From: Trichostrongylus colubriformis
Taxonomy: Eukaryota > Nematoda > Chromadorea > Rhabditida > Trichostrongylidae
Length of the DNA: 64,000 bases
Assembly: GCA_963978905.1 (NCBI GenBank)
Contig: OZ022260.1
Span: 41,476,259-41,540,258 of the forward strand
Direction: 5' to 3'
Within the stretch, counting starts at the first letter, position 1; every line of letters begins with the position of its first letter. A program made the translations under genes and the position numbers. Positions 1 to 10,320 of this stretch are shown in pieces. The notes beneath the pieces are model-generated. The model did not search any database. It saw nothing but the letters and a program-made list of their open reading frames with translations, and was not told where the DNA came from.

Positions 1-344
1 CTGGGGCATTATTTCCATTATCACCTGTAAATGCGCACTTTTGAAAATGTTGCGTGCACAAATGCCTGGTTCATTCTTATGATTCTCCGTACGTGCTACT
101 ACTTGTGTGTTCTTCCTTTGTCTGGTTTTCTTATTATTTTGTGTTCTTATTTCAAAATGATATCCTCCTCTACCTTTTGTCTTTCCTTGTTAATTGATGT
201 CTCGTTTTGAATGACTCAGTACTCGGTTGAAATCGGTTGAGTGAGATTCAAAGGATAGGAATAATTCGGATCGAATATGGAAGGATCATCAAATATGACG
301 GTCGAGGTGCTCAAGCACGGAAGTGAAGAAATAACCGAATGAAA

Positions 345-607
345 CGGTCAACCGCATGATTATACCCCTTTACCGCCGTTTATTCTCAAAAGGGGTTGGT
401 CGCCCCGAAAAGAGGGGCGGGCTGCAATAAAACAAGTGGTAGCTGTTAAAGGAGGCGGCTCTTATAAAGCCCTTAGGCACTCATTCTCACCAGAAGTTTC
501 GCCACATATAGTCTATTTATACACCTAGCTTAAATTTGTGTGACCCTTTTCAGGAGTTCCCATTACCCACATTACCCCTATCACTGTCTTCAAAGTGAAC
601 CCTGTAA
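345..607 (+). repeat. family-G repeat fragment
   Basis: CGCCACATATAGTCT and CCATTACCCACATTACCCCT then ATCACTGTCTTCAAAG are shared with 28950-29036. Confidence 0.5.
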
Positions 608-1132
608 GCCATTAGGATGAGATAAGCAAGTGATTAAATTCTTCCTGGTCCATAGGTTCATCACGCGATGGGCAATGCTTTCCATATTTTAGCCGTATTT
701 TCTTGGCACACGAAAACGCTTCGTCATGGTGCAGTGGGTACGGTTTTATGTGTGAGACAAAACGTTTACAGATGTCTACTTGTGGTCCGCCCAACCGGAT
801 CAAGAAAAAGCTGGAAAGGTTCTGTACAAACTCTGGGCTCAAGATTTCTTACACGTTCGAGGCAATATCCTTCCAATGTTTGAAGTTGATTAAACACATG
901 ATCAAAAGTGCTAAGGGAAATCAGAACCGTCAAGGTGTTTCCTGTGAATGAACTGGTAAATTTCAGAGAGATTATCTGTGTAGAACATCGCGTTGGGGAG
1001 CGCTTCCAGGGTTTTTTTCACCAAGCCTATTTTGAGTGCTTTTCGGTCCGCTGGGTGCCAATGGCTGCATAGCTATATGGAGCAGGCCAGTGTGGCTTAA
1101 TTCGTCTCGCCGTCTATACCCCTCCCCCTTAG

Positions 1133-1843
1133 AGGAATCGTCCAGGGGAATTTAAGTTCTTCTGTTACTCATTTACGTAAGTTGTAATTGCCTGCACAGG
1201 GACATGCAAGTTTCACGCGAAAATACGAGAATCTGGCTGAAATACAGCTCCTCAGACTGATGTCCGATGAGGTGGGCGCCCGAGGAGACTGGTCACAAGG
1301 GCTCAGAAGCAAGGAAGCGAAGGTCACATTGTTGGGGACGTGGAGTGAGAAGCATACCAACATCTAGATTTGATACACTGAGAAAATTGACACTGCGTTC
1401 CAGTCGCTGACGGCTATTCGCATTTTGTTTAGCGGGAATTTAAACCAGTCGCTCTTCTTCCATTCTTTCGTCTCTCGCTTCCTGCTTTGTACGAAGGGAA
1501 TTTTTCAATTCTTTCGTATCCCCATTCATGTACTGTGTCCAGTAGAATGATTGCAAGAGGCATTGGGGTGTGTACCCTTACGTCAGGATTTCGCACGACG
1601 ACAAACGGCGTGCGACGCAGTGTGGCGAGCTGTGCGCGTCGCGGTAGTTGGGTCTCAGAACGATTACACGGTAATGCCAAGGGCGCGATAAGCAGTTGAC
1701 TTGTAATCGCTTCAGGACCCAACAACATGGCGCCTTTAGCTCGTCCGCACTGATTCGCTTGCGACATGCCGCGATGCGAAATCCTGACATAAGGGTGCAC
1801 ACCCGAGCAATTGCATCATGGAATTTCCGTGGAGGATTCTTTA
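1133..1843. mobile_element. long-TIR element, family B, split by a nested MITE
   Basis: The left arm is GGAATCGTCC...CAAGTTTCACGCGAAAATAC and the right arm TTTCCGTGGAGGATTC. The interior aligns with the copy at 39164-39610 (GACGGCTATTCG, GTGAGA, CCAGTAGAA). It is interrupted at 1566-1804 by a Mutator-like MITE. Confidence 0.7.
1566..1804. mobile_element. Mutator-like MITE with ~100-bp TIRs (copy A), nested in family B
   Basis: The ends GGGTGTGTACCCTTACGTCA / TGACATAAGGGTGCACACCC continue as imperfect inverted repeats of about 100 bp (GTCGCGGTAGTTGGGTCT vs complement). Flanking 9-bp direct repeats are GAGGCATTG and GAGCAATTG. Removing the element and one repeat restores alignment with the 39164 family-B copy. 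Confidence 0.8.
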
Positions 1844-3380
1844 AACTGATGCAGAGGGGGTGAAAACACGTAGCCAATGGTAGAGGAGGATTCCAGCTGT
1901 TCTGTTTTCATTGTTGTATTCCACTTTTCCTCTGTATACCACAAACGGGCAGAACTACTTCTGACGGTGTTTTCAGTAGGTAAGGGAATTAGCTGGGATA
2001 AACAATGAACACTTGCGTTTTAGACATAGTCTAGTCCGCGTGACCATGGTCTAGCCACCCTTTCGAATCAATCACCTATAAGCTGGGTGTAAAGCGGACG
2101 GTACCGTGCAAGCGGAAGCACCTGATCACTGCTATAAACTTTGCCCTCGTTCTTTTACTGGTGAACTGTAAGCGAAAAAGTTGATTTACGGAAGCGATTT
2201 TCATGAGGCACTTTACACTCGGTGTTCAGAGATCTATTGCTGCACGGGGCTGGCCTATGAAAACGCTTCTCATATTGGCGTTTTAATGAGTGCCTATCGT
2301 CGGCTCTTGCTGTGGCTGGTTTCAAATTGGATGACGCACGTTGTCGTTGAGGTTGATGGATCGCGTTCATGCACGAACTCATCACCGTGTCCTCCTGGCC
2401 TGGTTCTCATTCTGAACATCCAAAGTGCAATGCAGTGCAGTGCCTGTTTCAATCGCATGACATTTGTCAAAGTACTTTCCTGTTGTTGTTCAACCTTTCC
2501 AGATATACCCATCGCAATTAGGCCTTACTCATCTCTTGTGGTTCCATGGCTTTTATGGATCCCTCAAGTCTTTCGACAAAATGAATCATTTACCTCCTGC
2601 CGAAGCTTCTACGGAGGTGACAAACTGCTCAAAACATTTTTTATTTTTTTCATTTTGTTATTTTCCCACTATAATGGCTAGTCGACTACTGCAGCGAAAA
2701 ATGGTAATCATGCAGCATGTTGCCGTAAACAATCGAAAAAGGATGAAACACAAATGGCTTTTCAGGTTTCTTAATTACCCACTGTATTTCACAATGCATC
2801 TCATCGCACCAAATTACCCGCACTCATTCGGAATCGGGTTGGATTTTTATCGATCTTATTAGTTTATTAATTGTTCATTTGCTATGGCTGCATGCCAGAT
2901 TTGGTAAGACGTAAAATATCTAGAAAAGTGGCAGTATATAGAAAATGTGCGAATATTGGAACCTCAGCGTCCGTCGAACCCTGATTTCCAGCGTAATAGG
3001 CTTTTCTTGAAGTTCTGTGAAAAAAAAGTACAGAGGGAGACAGGAGAGGTGGGGGTGGGGGAGGAGTTTGTGAGCAAAAGGCAGTATCGAAGTGTCATTA
3101 GAGCTGTTCTACAGAAATAGTTCTATATCTTACATTTCTTTCTATATATAAACGTCTCAGTCTGTTCGTCTATCTATTTTTGATTGTTTGTTTGTCTGTC
3201 TGTCTGGTTGTTTGTCACGTATGTGGTGACTATACTGGCACTGAAAGTTGAAATCAACCAATTTTTGGTATGTTTGGGGTCACTACATAGATACAAGCAG
3301 TGTTAACTCATTCTTACAGAAAGTAAGTTTATTCAGTTATAAGCACTGGTGGGTCATGTCGAAAAACAGTAGCCAAGAAG
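1844..3380. other. gene-free stretch
   Basis: It contains a 166-codon open frame at 2181-2681 (no ATG at its start, Cys/Phe/Ser-rich, no recognisable domain), treated as chance. AT-rich sequence otherwise. Confidence 0.5.
3147..3212 (+). repeat. TGTT/TCTG/TCTA microsatellite-like tract
   Basis: TATATA, TCTATCTAT and TTTGTTTGTCTGTCTGTCTG runs follow each other. Confidence 0.7.
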
Positions 3381-3382
3381 TA

Positions 3383-3526
3383 CAGTCCATTTCGGAGCGC
3401 CTGGCAGGGCGTGGCTTACGGACTTGGGTGAGTGGCGAGCGTGAAAGTGTGTGGCGAGTGAGAGAGATTGATACACCCTCATAACGTCCATAGGCCACGC
3501 CCTGCCAGGCGCTCCGAAATGGACTG
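3383..3526. mobile_element. MITE with perfect 33-bp terminal inverted repeats (144 bp)
   Basis: CAGTCCATTTCGGAGCGCCT continuing GGCAGGGCGTGGC at the left is the exact complement of the right end (3494-3526). Both sides are flanked by TA. The interior is only about 78 bp and non-coding. Perfect arms imply recent insertion or hairpin-mediated conversion. TA and the CAGT start suggest the Tc1/mariner superfamily. Confidence 0.85.
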
Positions 3527-4849
3527 TAAACAAAATTTGAATCATCCGTATACTGTTGTTCGCTATTTACGCTATATTATGATTGTCATTTACTTTTATC
3601 ACCAGTAGCTTATGTTGTGGTTTTCATTTATATTGATTGTAATTTGAATTTCTATTACTTCACATTTCATAATATTATCCCAGGAGCTCGCTAACTATCA
3701 ATTTTCATTTTCTTTTCAATTTTCTCGGTAATTCTAATCTTAGGGCAGCATTCGTTTTTAATTAACCATATGCTGGAGAAGTTTAATGAATTCAGCGTTG
3801 TATACTCATACGGCCGTCCCAATGAAATCGCATTTTAATTAATGTACTTCATTGATTCTGAAGAACTACATGTGGTATACGATCTCCACAATTCTCATCA
3901 TCTCACACTGATTTTCTCATTTTTCATCTTCTTAATAAGATTGACGTAATAGCAGTAGGAATGGTAACGGTAAAGTATACAGATTCACTCTTTTCTCAGC
4001 TTTATGCTTCAATTTTAATTTTTCTAATACATATTTATATTGAGTTATCTTTCTACTTGATTTTTATTTTGCAGTCTCTCTTCCAATACTATTCTCTTTG
4101 TTCGAAATCGACTTAAACCTCTTTTGTTTACTTGCCAAGAAATGCGCCATTTATAATGCTGTGGATACGGTGGTCATGGGAAAGTTTTAAAATTCTTGAC
4201 AAATAATAAATATTGTCGAGAGGTGCTGTGAGATAGAATGTCTGAAAGTGATTCCACGAGTGAGGCTGTCAATGATGTATTAGTACACCTCTCTAAATTT
4301 TTATGCGGCCAAATATTCCCCAATTTCTGTTTACTTTACATTTATTGGTTCAGGATTATCGCCTGGAAACTGTTGATTTGAAGAAAGTGGGGTTACTTCC
4401 TTTAGATGACTTTCTTTTCGACCTGGCAAGAGTTTCACAATTTCTGCTGATAAATTTTATTTCCTTTCTGCTGAATAAACTGATTTTAATTTTATATCTT
4501 TTCTGCTAAATGAATTGAATGTTTGTCAACAGTGAAGTAGCTTTTGCTATTGCATTTGCATATCTGTGAATCATGTTGTCTGTTTTTCATGAAGAAGTTG
4601 TTATTATAATGATACCATCACGCTATTATTACATATGATTACACTGAGATGTTACGTTAATGATTATTGTATCAGCAAACCTTCCTTACAATTAGATGAT
4701 TCATGCTGTCTGCTGGCTTTAGAGACATTGAGATGGACAATTTTGGACTACCGTAAACAGTAACACTTCGCATATTGTGCCACAGTTGCACCTTGCTAAG
4801 GTGTTGAGTGTGAATTTCCCGTTTCTTTCTGTTATAAACGCTTTTTTCG
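3527..4849. other. AT-rich gene-free stretch
   Basis: T-rich and A-rich runs, no open frame of note, no repeat arms seen. Confidence 0.5.
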
Positions 4850-5285
4850 TAATTTTTCGCTAAATTTCTCTTTCATTATCTCACCTGTTTGTTGCTGTTT
4901 ATCACCACGAATGAAATTGAATTCGCCCTAGGCGACATCAAATGACACTGGTTCGCTTTGCCCACGCTAGCACGCGGCTCGGCCACTGAAGCGTGCAGTT
5001 CAAGGTGAAGCGCGTTAGGGGTGTGTAACCTTGTATCAGAATTTCGCACGACAACGAGCGGCGTGCGACGCACTGTGTGCGAGCTATGCGCGTCGCGGTA
5101 GTTGTGTCTCAGAACGATTACACAGTAATGCCAGGGGCAGTTAACTCGTTACTTCGGGACCCAACAACATGGCGCCTTCAGCTCGTCCGCGTTGCTTCAA
5201 TTGCGACAAGCCGCGGTGCGAAATCCTAACATAAGGGTACACACCCACGCGTTAACATCGCGATAGCGCTCCTAAGATCAGTTGT
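4850..5285 (-). repeat. family-C repeat, interrupted by MITE copy B
   Basis: CGACATCAAATGACACTGG, GGCCACTGAAGCGTGCAGTT and CAAGGTGAAG are shared with 46893-47140. The repeat resumes after 5246 (ACATCGCGATAGCGCTCC). Its nature is unknown; no terminal repeat or coding frame was seen. Confidence 0.6.
5019..5246. mobile_element. Mutator-like MITE (copy B), nested in a family-C repeat
   Basis: It has the same ends and interior as copy A (GGGTGTGTAACCTTGTATCA ... GGGTACACACCC). The flanks GCGCGTTAG and ACGCGTTAA are imperfect 9-bp target duplications. It interrupts a family-C repeat whose uninterrupted copies are at 46893-47140 and 54748-54990. Confidence 0.8.
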
Positions 5286-5804
5286 TCATCTCGAGTTTCA
5301 CTACATATTATCTATTCTGGACAAATTCGTTTTTCTTCCTTCTCTTCTTCCGGTTTCCTTAAACTCTTACGAGCAGCAGCCGCTGATCAATAACTATCTT
5401 TGCTACGCTGTCACGGTTCTCCTATATGTGGTCGATACCATACCTGGTCATCGTGTGATACTGGGAATGGTTTCATACGTATAACCAATCAGTTAATTAT
5501 ATTCTTGCTTTCCTGTAGTGTTCCAGTCCTATAAGCAAAGACTTTTTTCGTGGACAGGATCTTTGACCGAGTAGTGGAAGAAAGTTGCTTATCAGAAGCT
5601 TCTATGGTGCCAATATTCGATTTTGCTTGTACCAAGAAATAGTAATTAACAGTGTAATAGTTATTAATAGTAATGAGCGGGCGTAGCATAATGGCTGGAG
5701 GCGTTACCGCGTTACCTCGCACCGATCAAATCTCACTCTCCTGATTTTCTGATCTCACCTACTGCTTAGATCGTAACCGTGTACTTGTTTGGGATCGTGA
5801 AATA

Positions 5805-6671
5805 TTAGGTTGTACCAAAAGACTTGTACGATTTTTTTCGATGATCATCCTTTATTATTATTTCTTCCAACAAACGACAAATAGGCAATGACGTATTCGC
5901 CATTGTTATCGATAACACTCTGCAATCTCATAAGTAGATCGTTGATTCTCTCCTCCCAGACCTCTCGGTTCTGAGAGTCGTCAGCGATCGCCTTTGCAAG
6001 CAAGTCATAATCAACCAATTTTCTATTGGCCAGGCAGGTTTCAAGAGGATGGGTAAGGTGATAGTCAGAAGGGGCAATGCCTGGAGAGTATGGCGGATGG
6101 GTAGGACATCCCAGCCGAGCTCCTGTAGTCTGGCCTGGGTACTCCTCGCCACGTGCGAGTGGGCGTTGCTATGAAGAAGGGAAACCGCGGACCTTCTCTG
6201 GCGCTTTTCTCGAACAGCGACAGCGAGTCGCTGGAGCTGGTGGGTGCATACGGTAGCGGTGACTGTCTCGCCTTTACCAGCACCTCGTAGAAAAGCATTT
6301 CTTCCACGTTCCAAAAGCAGCACAGTCTCGAGCGTGGTTTGTCCTTCATGTCAATCTCGCCGTTGCTGTAGCAGATGAATCAGCGGCGCACGGTTTCGCA
6401 GCTCACACATCCCTTGCCCAATGCAGCGTGGATGGAGTCGCAAGCTTCCGTCGCTTTGGTGCCGCAAGACTCCTCGTAGTAGATGACACCGCGTGTTGGG
6501 TGGGTATCGACTACGGGCATTGTAGCTTTCCCCACGGAATTTGGCGGATCAATATATGCTTTGTTGGAAAGCTTAGAGAACCTCCTACCATATTTCTGAA
6601 CGGCCTGGATCTGCCTCGAAGTAAACTAGAGTTACTGATGTCTTTAAAAAAAGGCTTTTGAAACAACCTAA
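5805..6671 (-). mobile_element. degraded mariner-type DNA transposon (867 bp)
   Basis: The ends are TTAGGTTGT and ACAACCTAA, flanked on both sides by TA. The minus strand holds broken mariner transposase: SNAHSHVARST followed by LQELGWDVLP, matching the conserved HDNARPHVA...LGWDVLPHPPYSP block, then frameshifted SPGIAPSDYH and REVWEERINDLLMRLQ. The catalytic Asp of HDN reads Ser here. Stops and frameshifts make it non-functional. Confidence 0.85.
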
Positions 6672-7261
6672 TACTTCAAAGACGTCAGCTGGCTCTTGGA
6701 TCATGAGTGGCGCAATGAGATCAGTTTGCTTTGGATGATTCAAAAACTGTGAGGAGTAGTCGAATGCTGAACAAAAATTCCAGTTGAGTTAGTATTCGAA
6801 GTGTTGTTAGTCGCTTAGGTATTGACTGACAGTATCGTTAGAATTTTTTGCAAAGCCCATTTCGGCCATCTATATGGTCTGAAATTGCTGGAGCAGTTCT
6901 ATTATGACGCATTTGCGGAAGACACAGATCACTTCAAACTTCCTTATAACATTAACTAATTGAGTGGAGCAATTTGTTTATTCATTAATAATGAGAAGAA
7001 TCAATTTCGTGACGTTCACAGAAATTATTCAATCCCCAAGGCATCGGAAGGGATAAGAAAAACAAACGAGGAGAAATACTCTTCTCCAAATAAATATTCG
7101 CGGTCAAAGGGGGTAACTGATAGCGAAACTGAAGTTGAGCGATGTTCTGGTTTTTGTTAACAATCTCCCGCGCATCACTGTGCACTACGCGCATCATCTA
7201 TCCGAATTGCTCGTTGAGGAGACGGGTCATAGACCAACGCAATTGTCGTTTGTTGTCACGT

Positions 7262-7375
7262 AGGGCGCATTTCAGTTAGCCATGATGATGTCAAACAAGT
7301 GAAATAATAATCAACAGCAATCGAAGACAATGATAAATAAGCGAAAGAGTAAGAAAAATTGTTTTTATGATAAAA
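7262..7375 (+). repeat. family-C repeat fragment
   Basis: CATGATGATGTCAAACAAGT, AATAAGCGAAAGAGTAAGAA and TTTATGATAAAAAG are shared with 54840-54975. Confidence 0.55.
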
Positions 7376-8150
7376 AGTCCAGTTTGATTACAACACTTGG
7401 GGTGAATTACGAATTACGTCATTAAAAATTACGCTCGGCACGATGCCAGGTGTTTTGTGTTCAACTGCAGCAATCTGATCAAATTGCAAGCGTTCACCGT
7501 AAGTCAAAATTGCCCCATTCCGATACCTCAGAGAGACTCTGCTTCTTATTCAAAGGTTTCTCTATTTTCATCTTTTCATAGTCGTCACTTACATAGTCAC
7601 CTGACTTCTTTTTCTCGATCAGGGAAAAGCTAGAAACGAATGGTGACAGAAAAGTGCCTCATGAAGAGGTAGAACAATCCATCAAAATTCATTCTGTTTT
7701 TATGATGTGTAAAATTGCACGCTGACTGATTCTGGGAACCAAAACGAATGGCTCGTGTAATTAGTTGCTGCATTATATCGCATGCTTTTTCAGCCACGGT
7801 ATTTTAGTTGTATGAGGCGTTCCTGAGACTTGGACGTGCATGAAAGCAGTGTGAGTACAGTCACCTACATGGACGAACTTTCCGTGAAATGACGAATTTT
7901 CAGGGATTGGAGAGAATTGGCATGACCACTAGTGGCGCGCAATCCGAAGGGTGCGAGCTGAAAGCACCGTATTAGTTGAATCCTATAGCGATCCGCGACC
8001 GATTTTCTGTACTAGTGGTACACACCCTGATGCGATGAACGACATTCATCGCTTTTGCTGCTCGAGCTAGGGAATGAGAGAACGCTCATAGGCTGAATGA
8101 GTCCTTCATGGCAGAAGGCTGTGGGGATGAAGCGTGATCCACCTCATGAA

Positions 8151-8199
8151 CCACGCCCACTCACAGGCCACGCCCACTCACAGGCCACGCCTATTGGCC
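8151..8199 (+). repeat. 17-bp tandem repeat, 2.9 copies
   Basis: CCACGCCCACTCACAGG occurs twice exactly, followed by CCACGCCTATTGGCC. Confidence 0.85.
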
Positions 8200-8657
8200 G
8201 GTGTGGACGCGGGAAAAAAGTAGATTTGTCTTGAGGTTCTCTTGAGGTGAGGCATGACCGGTTGTTGATTATGGCAATTCACGTACCTTTTATATGTTGA
8301 CAGAAGCTCCACGAAATTCTTGCGAAATACGATCACCAAACTATTTTTGACCTAATACTTTCGGACAACTTGTCCATCGTAGTTTTTCAACAAGGAAAAT
8401 AGTCGTCAGTTTGTTCGGAATTTCTAACGATACTATTGCATTCTCCTTTGTTGCTTTTTATTCGATGCCGTAAAATTGCCAGATACGAAGATCGAGCCGC
8501 GTGGAATTTCCGAAGAGCGTATATTTTTAAAACAAAATTGCCATAGAACAATTCGTCCATCAAAGGTTTTTTTGGTCATCGCTTCTTTCTACTGGGGTTC
8601 CTCCCGTCGCTTTTTACCGATAACTGCGTTTGCCACTGCTGCTTTCATATACATATT

Positions 8658-9032
8658 TCAAATGAAGTGTACACTGAGAGACTGGTTGTTCCCATTATGG
8701 TAGCGTGCGGCTTCAAGGTAATCGTATAGGCTTATAAGGCCCGCAACAAGAAGAAGACGACATAGAAAATGAGAAAAAGCCGAATCAAGGAAGCGTAGCA
8801 GGATTCCCAAAGTATGGAATCCGATCCTTCCGTATTCGAGCATCAAGCGGCCTATGTGAATCACTAATGGCTCATTAAGTCCACTTAGGGCATACATGAT
8901 CAAGTCGTGGTTGTGATCTCTGATTTCAGGACGTCGCATTTGCATAATCCCATCGTAGCTCACGTTATCCCATTTATTACTTATCTTTGGGAATCGTAAA
9001 ATAGTAAAGTAAGGACTGTACTGACGATTCAC
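8658..9032 (-). CDS. unassigned 124-codon hydrophobic open frame
   Basis: The minus-strand frame contains PLVIHIGRLMLEYGRIGFHT then LGILLRFLDSAFSHFLCRLL, which could form membrane helices. An acceptor-like GAAATCAG lies inside it at about 8928. No family is recognised. The length is within chance expectation for this window. Confidence 0.15.
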   Translation of the reverse strand: MNRQYSPYFTILRFPKISNKWDNVSYDGIMQMRRPEIRDHNHDLIMYALSGLNEPLVIHIGRLMLEYGRIGFHTLGILLRFLDSAFSHFLCRLLLVAGLISLYDYLEAARYHNGNNQSLSVHFI

Positions 9033-9361
9033 TCGTCATGTATCTACCAGGTTTCGCTGACGGAAAAACGGGTAATATTGAGCGGTTGATAATGGAATAT
9101 TAACGGTTAATAATGAAATATTAGACGACCAGTCGGATTTATGAGCGGCTTTGAGAATTTCCAAGTGGTCTGTTCCATGGAATCATGAGGGAACATGTCT
9201 GGTAGCATTTTCAACTAACAAGTTGTAAGTAGTGTCATTAGAAATGGATTCCATGATAAATGGCATGGTGTAGCTGATTTGCACTTGCTTGTCATGGGCA
9301 TGGCGCCATATTTAGGTTCAGCTTGCATAATTCTACCTTCTATAGTATTTGAAATATTTAT

Positions 9362-9566
9362 GGGTGCTATCGCAATGGGCGGGGGGCATCTCACGAACAG
9401 TTCCACACTTGAGCACTTCTGAAGGATTTTGTGGGGTCACACTGCACATTCAAGCATATATTTTTGCCTAGGCCTCGAAGGAGGAAGGGGCTCCTTTCTC
9501 CTCCCTAGCTTAGGTAAAAATAGGGCCCAGTAGTGGGATGCCCCCTCCCCTTATTGCGATAGCACT
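9362..9566. mobile_element. MITE with G-rich inverted repeats (about 205 bp)
   Basis: GGGTGCTATCGCAATGGGCG then GGGGGCATC at the left mirrors GATGCCCCCTCCCCTTATTG then CGATAGCAC at the right. A related right end follows a C-run at 21742-21780. Confidence 0.6.
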
Positions 9567-9999
9567 TGTTTATGTTCTGAAAAGTTTAGTTGTTATAATA
9601 ATATTAGGTATGCTTCTTCTCAACCCTCGCCTGCCTCAATCCCACCTATAGCTTTGCATTTATGATGGCACGTCACAGAACGCATAAATAAATAAATAAA
9701 TATTGATAAATGCAGGGAAATAGCTACCGTTGAAGACAGCTGACTGTTGATCGAGCATTGTGGAAGGGAATAGCTGGACAAATGGTGCAGATAGAGTTTT
9801 AAGTAGTTGAATTGCGCGACTTCTTTGTACGAAAAACCTCCAATCAATGCAGATTCGAGTGACTCGAGACGCTGAAAAACATGCCAAACACGTATAGAAC
9901 CTGAAAATTTAAAAATGCATTGCTATACTCTGGAGATTTTTTTTGGCGTTGAGGGAGTTACCATGATTCTAACTCTTTTCAGAATCACTGTAATGAACA

Positions 10000-10320
10000 T
10001 AGTATCGGAATCGGAACACGAAAAGAACCGAGGGATTTCCTTTGTTGAAGTCGAAAAACTGGAAAACCAGCAGCTCGATCAAATTTCCGCTGAGTAACAC
10101 TTGTGCAGCTGTCGATGGGAAGAGTGCGGTTTAAATTTTCGCTCCCAATGTTGTTTTACTTCCCACCCTGCGTCCCTGTCCACATAACCATCGCCTCTTC
10201 GCCTATGAAGCTTTTGTGGTCCCGCCCCAAGGTGCCCAACCTCTTTGGACGATACTGTGAGGAGGCTACATCCCATGCTAATTCTCGTTTCTCGCATGAA
10301 ACTTTATGTATTATAATAAC
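10000..10320 (-). mobile_element. family B element, reverse orientation, truncated
   Basis: AAAGAACCGAGGGATTTCC, CTCCCAATGTTG, GCGTCCCTGTCCAC and GCATGAAACTTTATG match the complement of 39230-39520. Confidence 0.6.

Noticed and set aside
1429..1877. 99- and 123-codon minus frames
   Set aside because: They lie in the Mutator-like MITE and the family-B element; long GC-rich arms keep frames open by chance.
2181..2681. Longest open frame in the window (166 codons, plus strand)
   Set aside because: It starts without ATG, is Cys/Phe/Ser-rich, has no recognisable domain, and other frames on both strands are also open. Frames of this length are expected by chance in 64 kb of this composition.
8151..8199. 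CRISPR-like repeat array
   Set aside because: The repeats are directly adjacent 17-bp units without spacers, so this is a simple tandem repeat.
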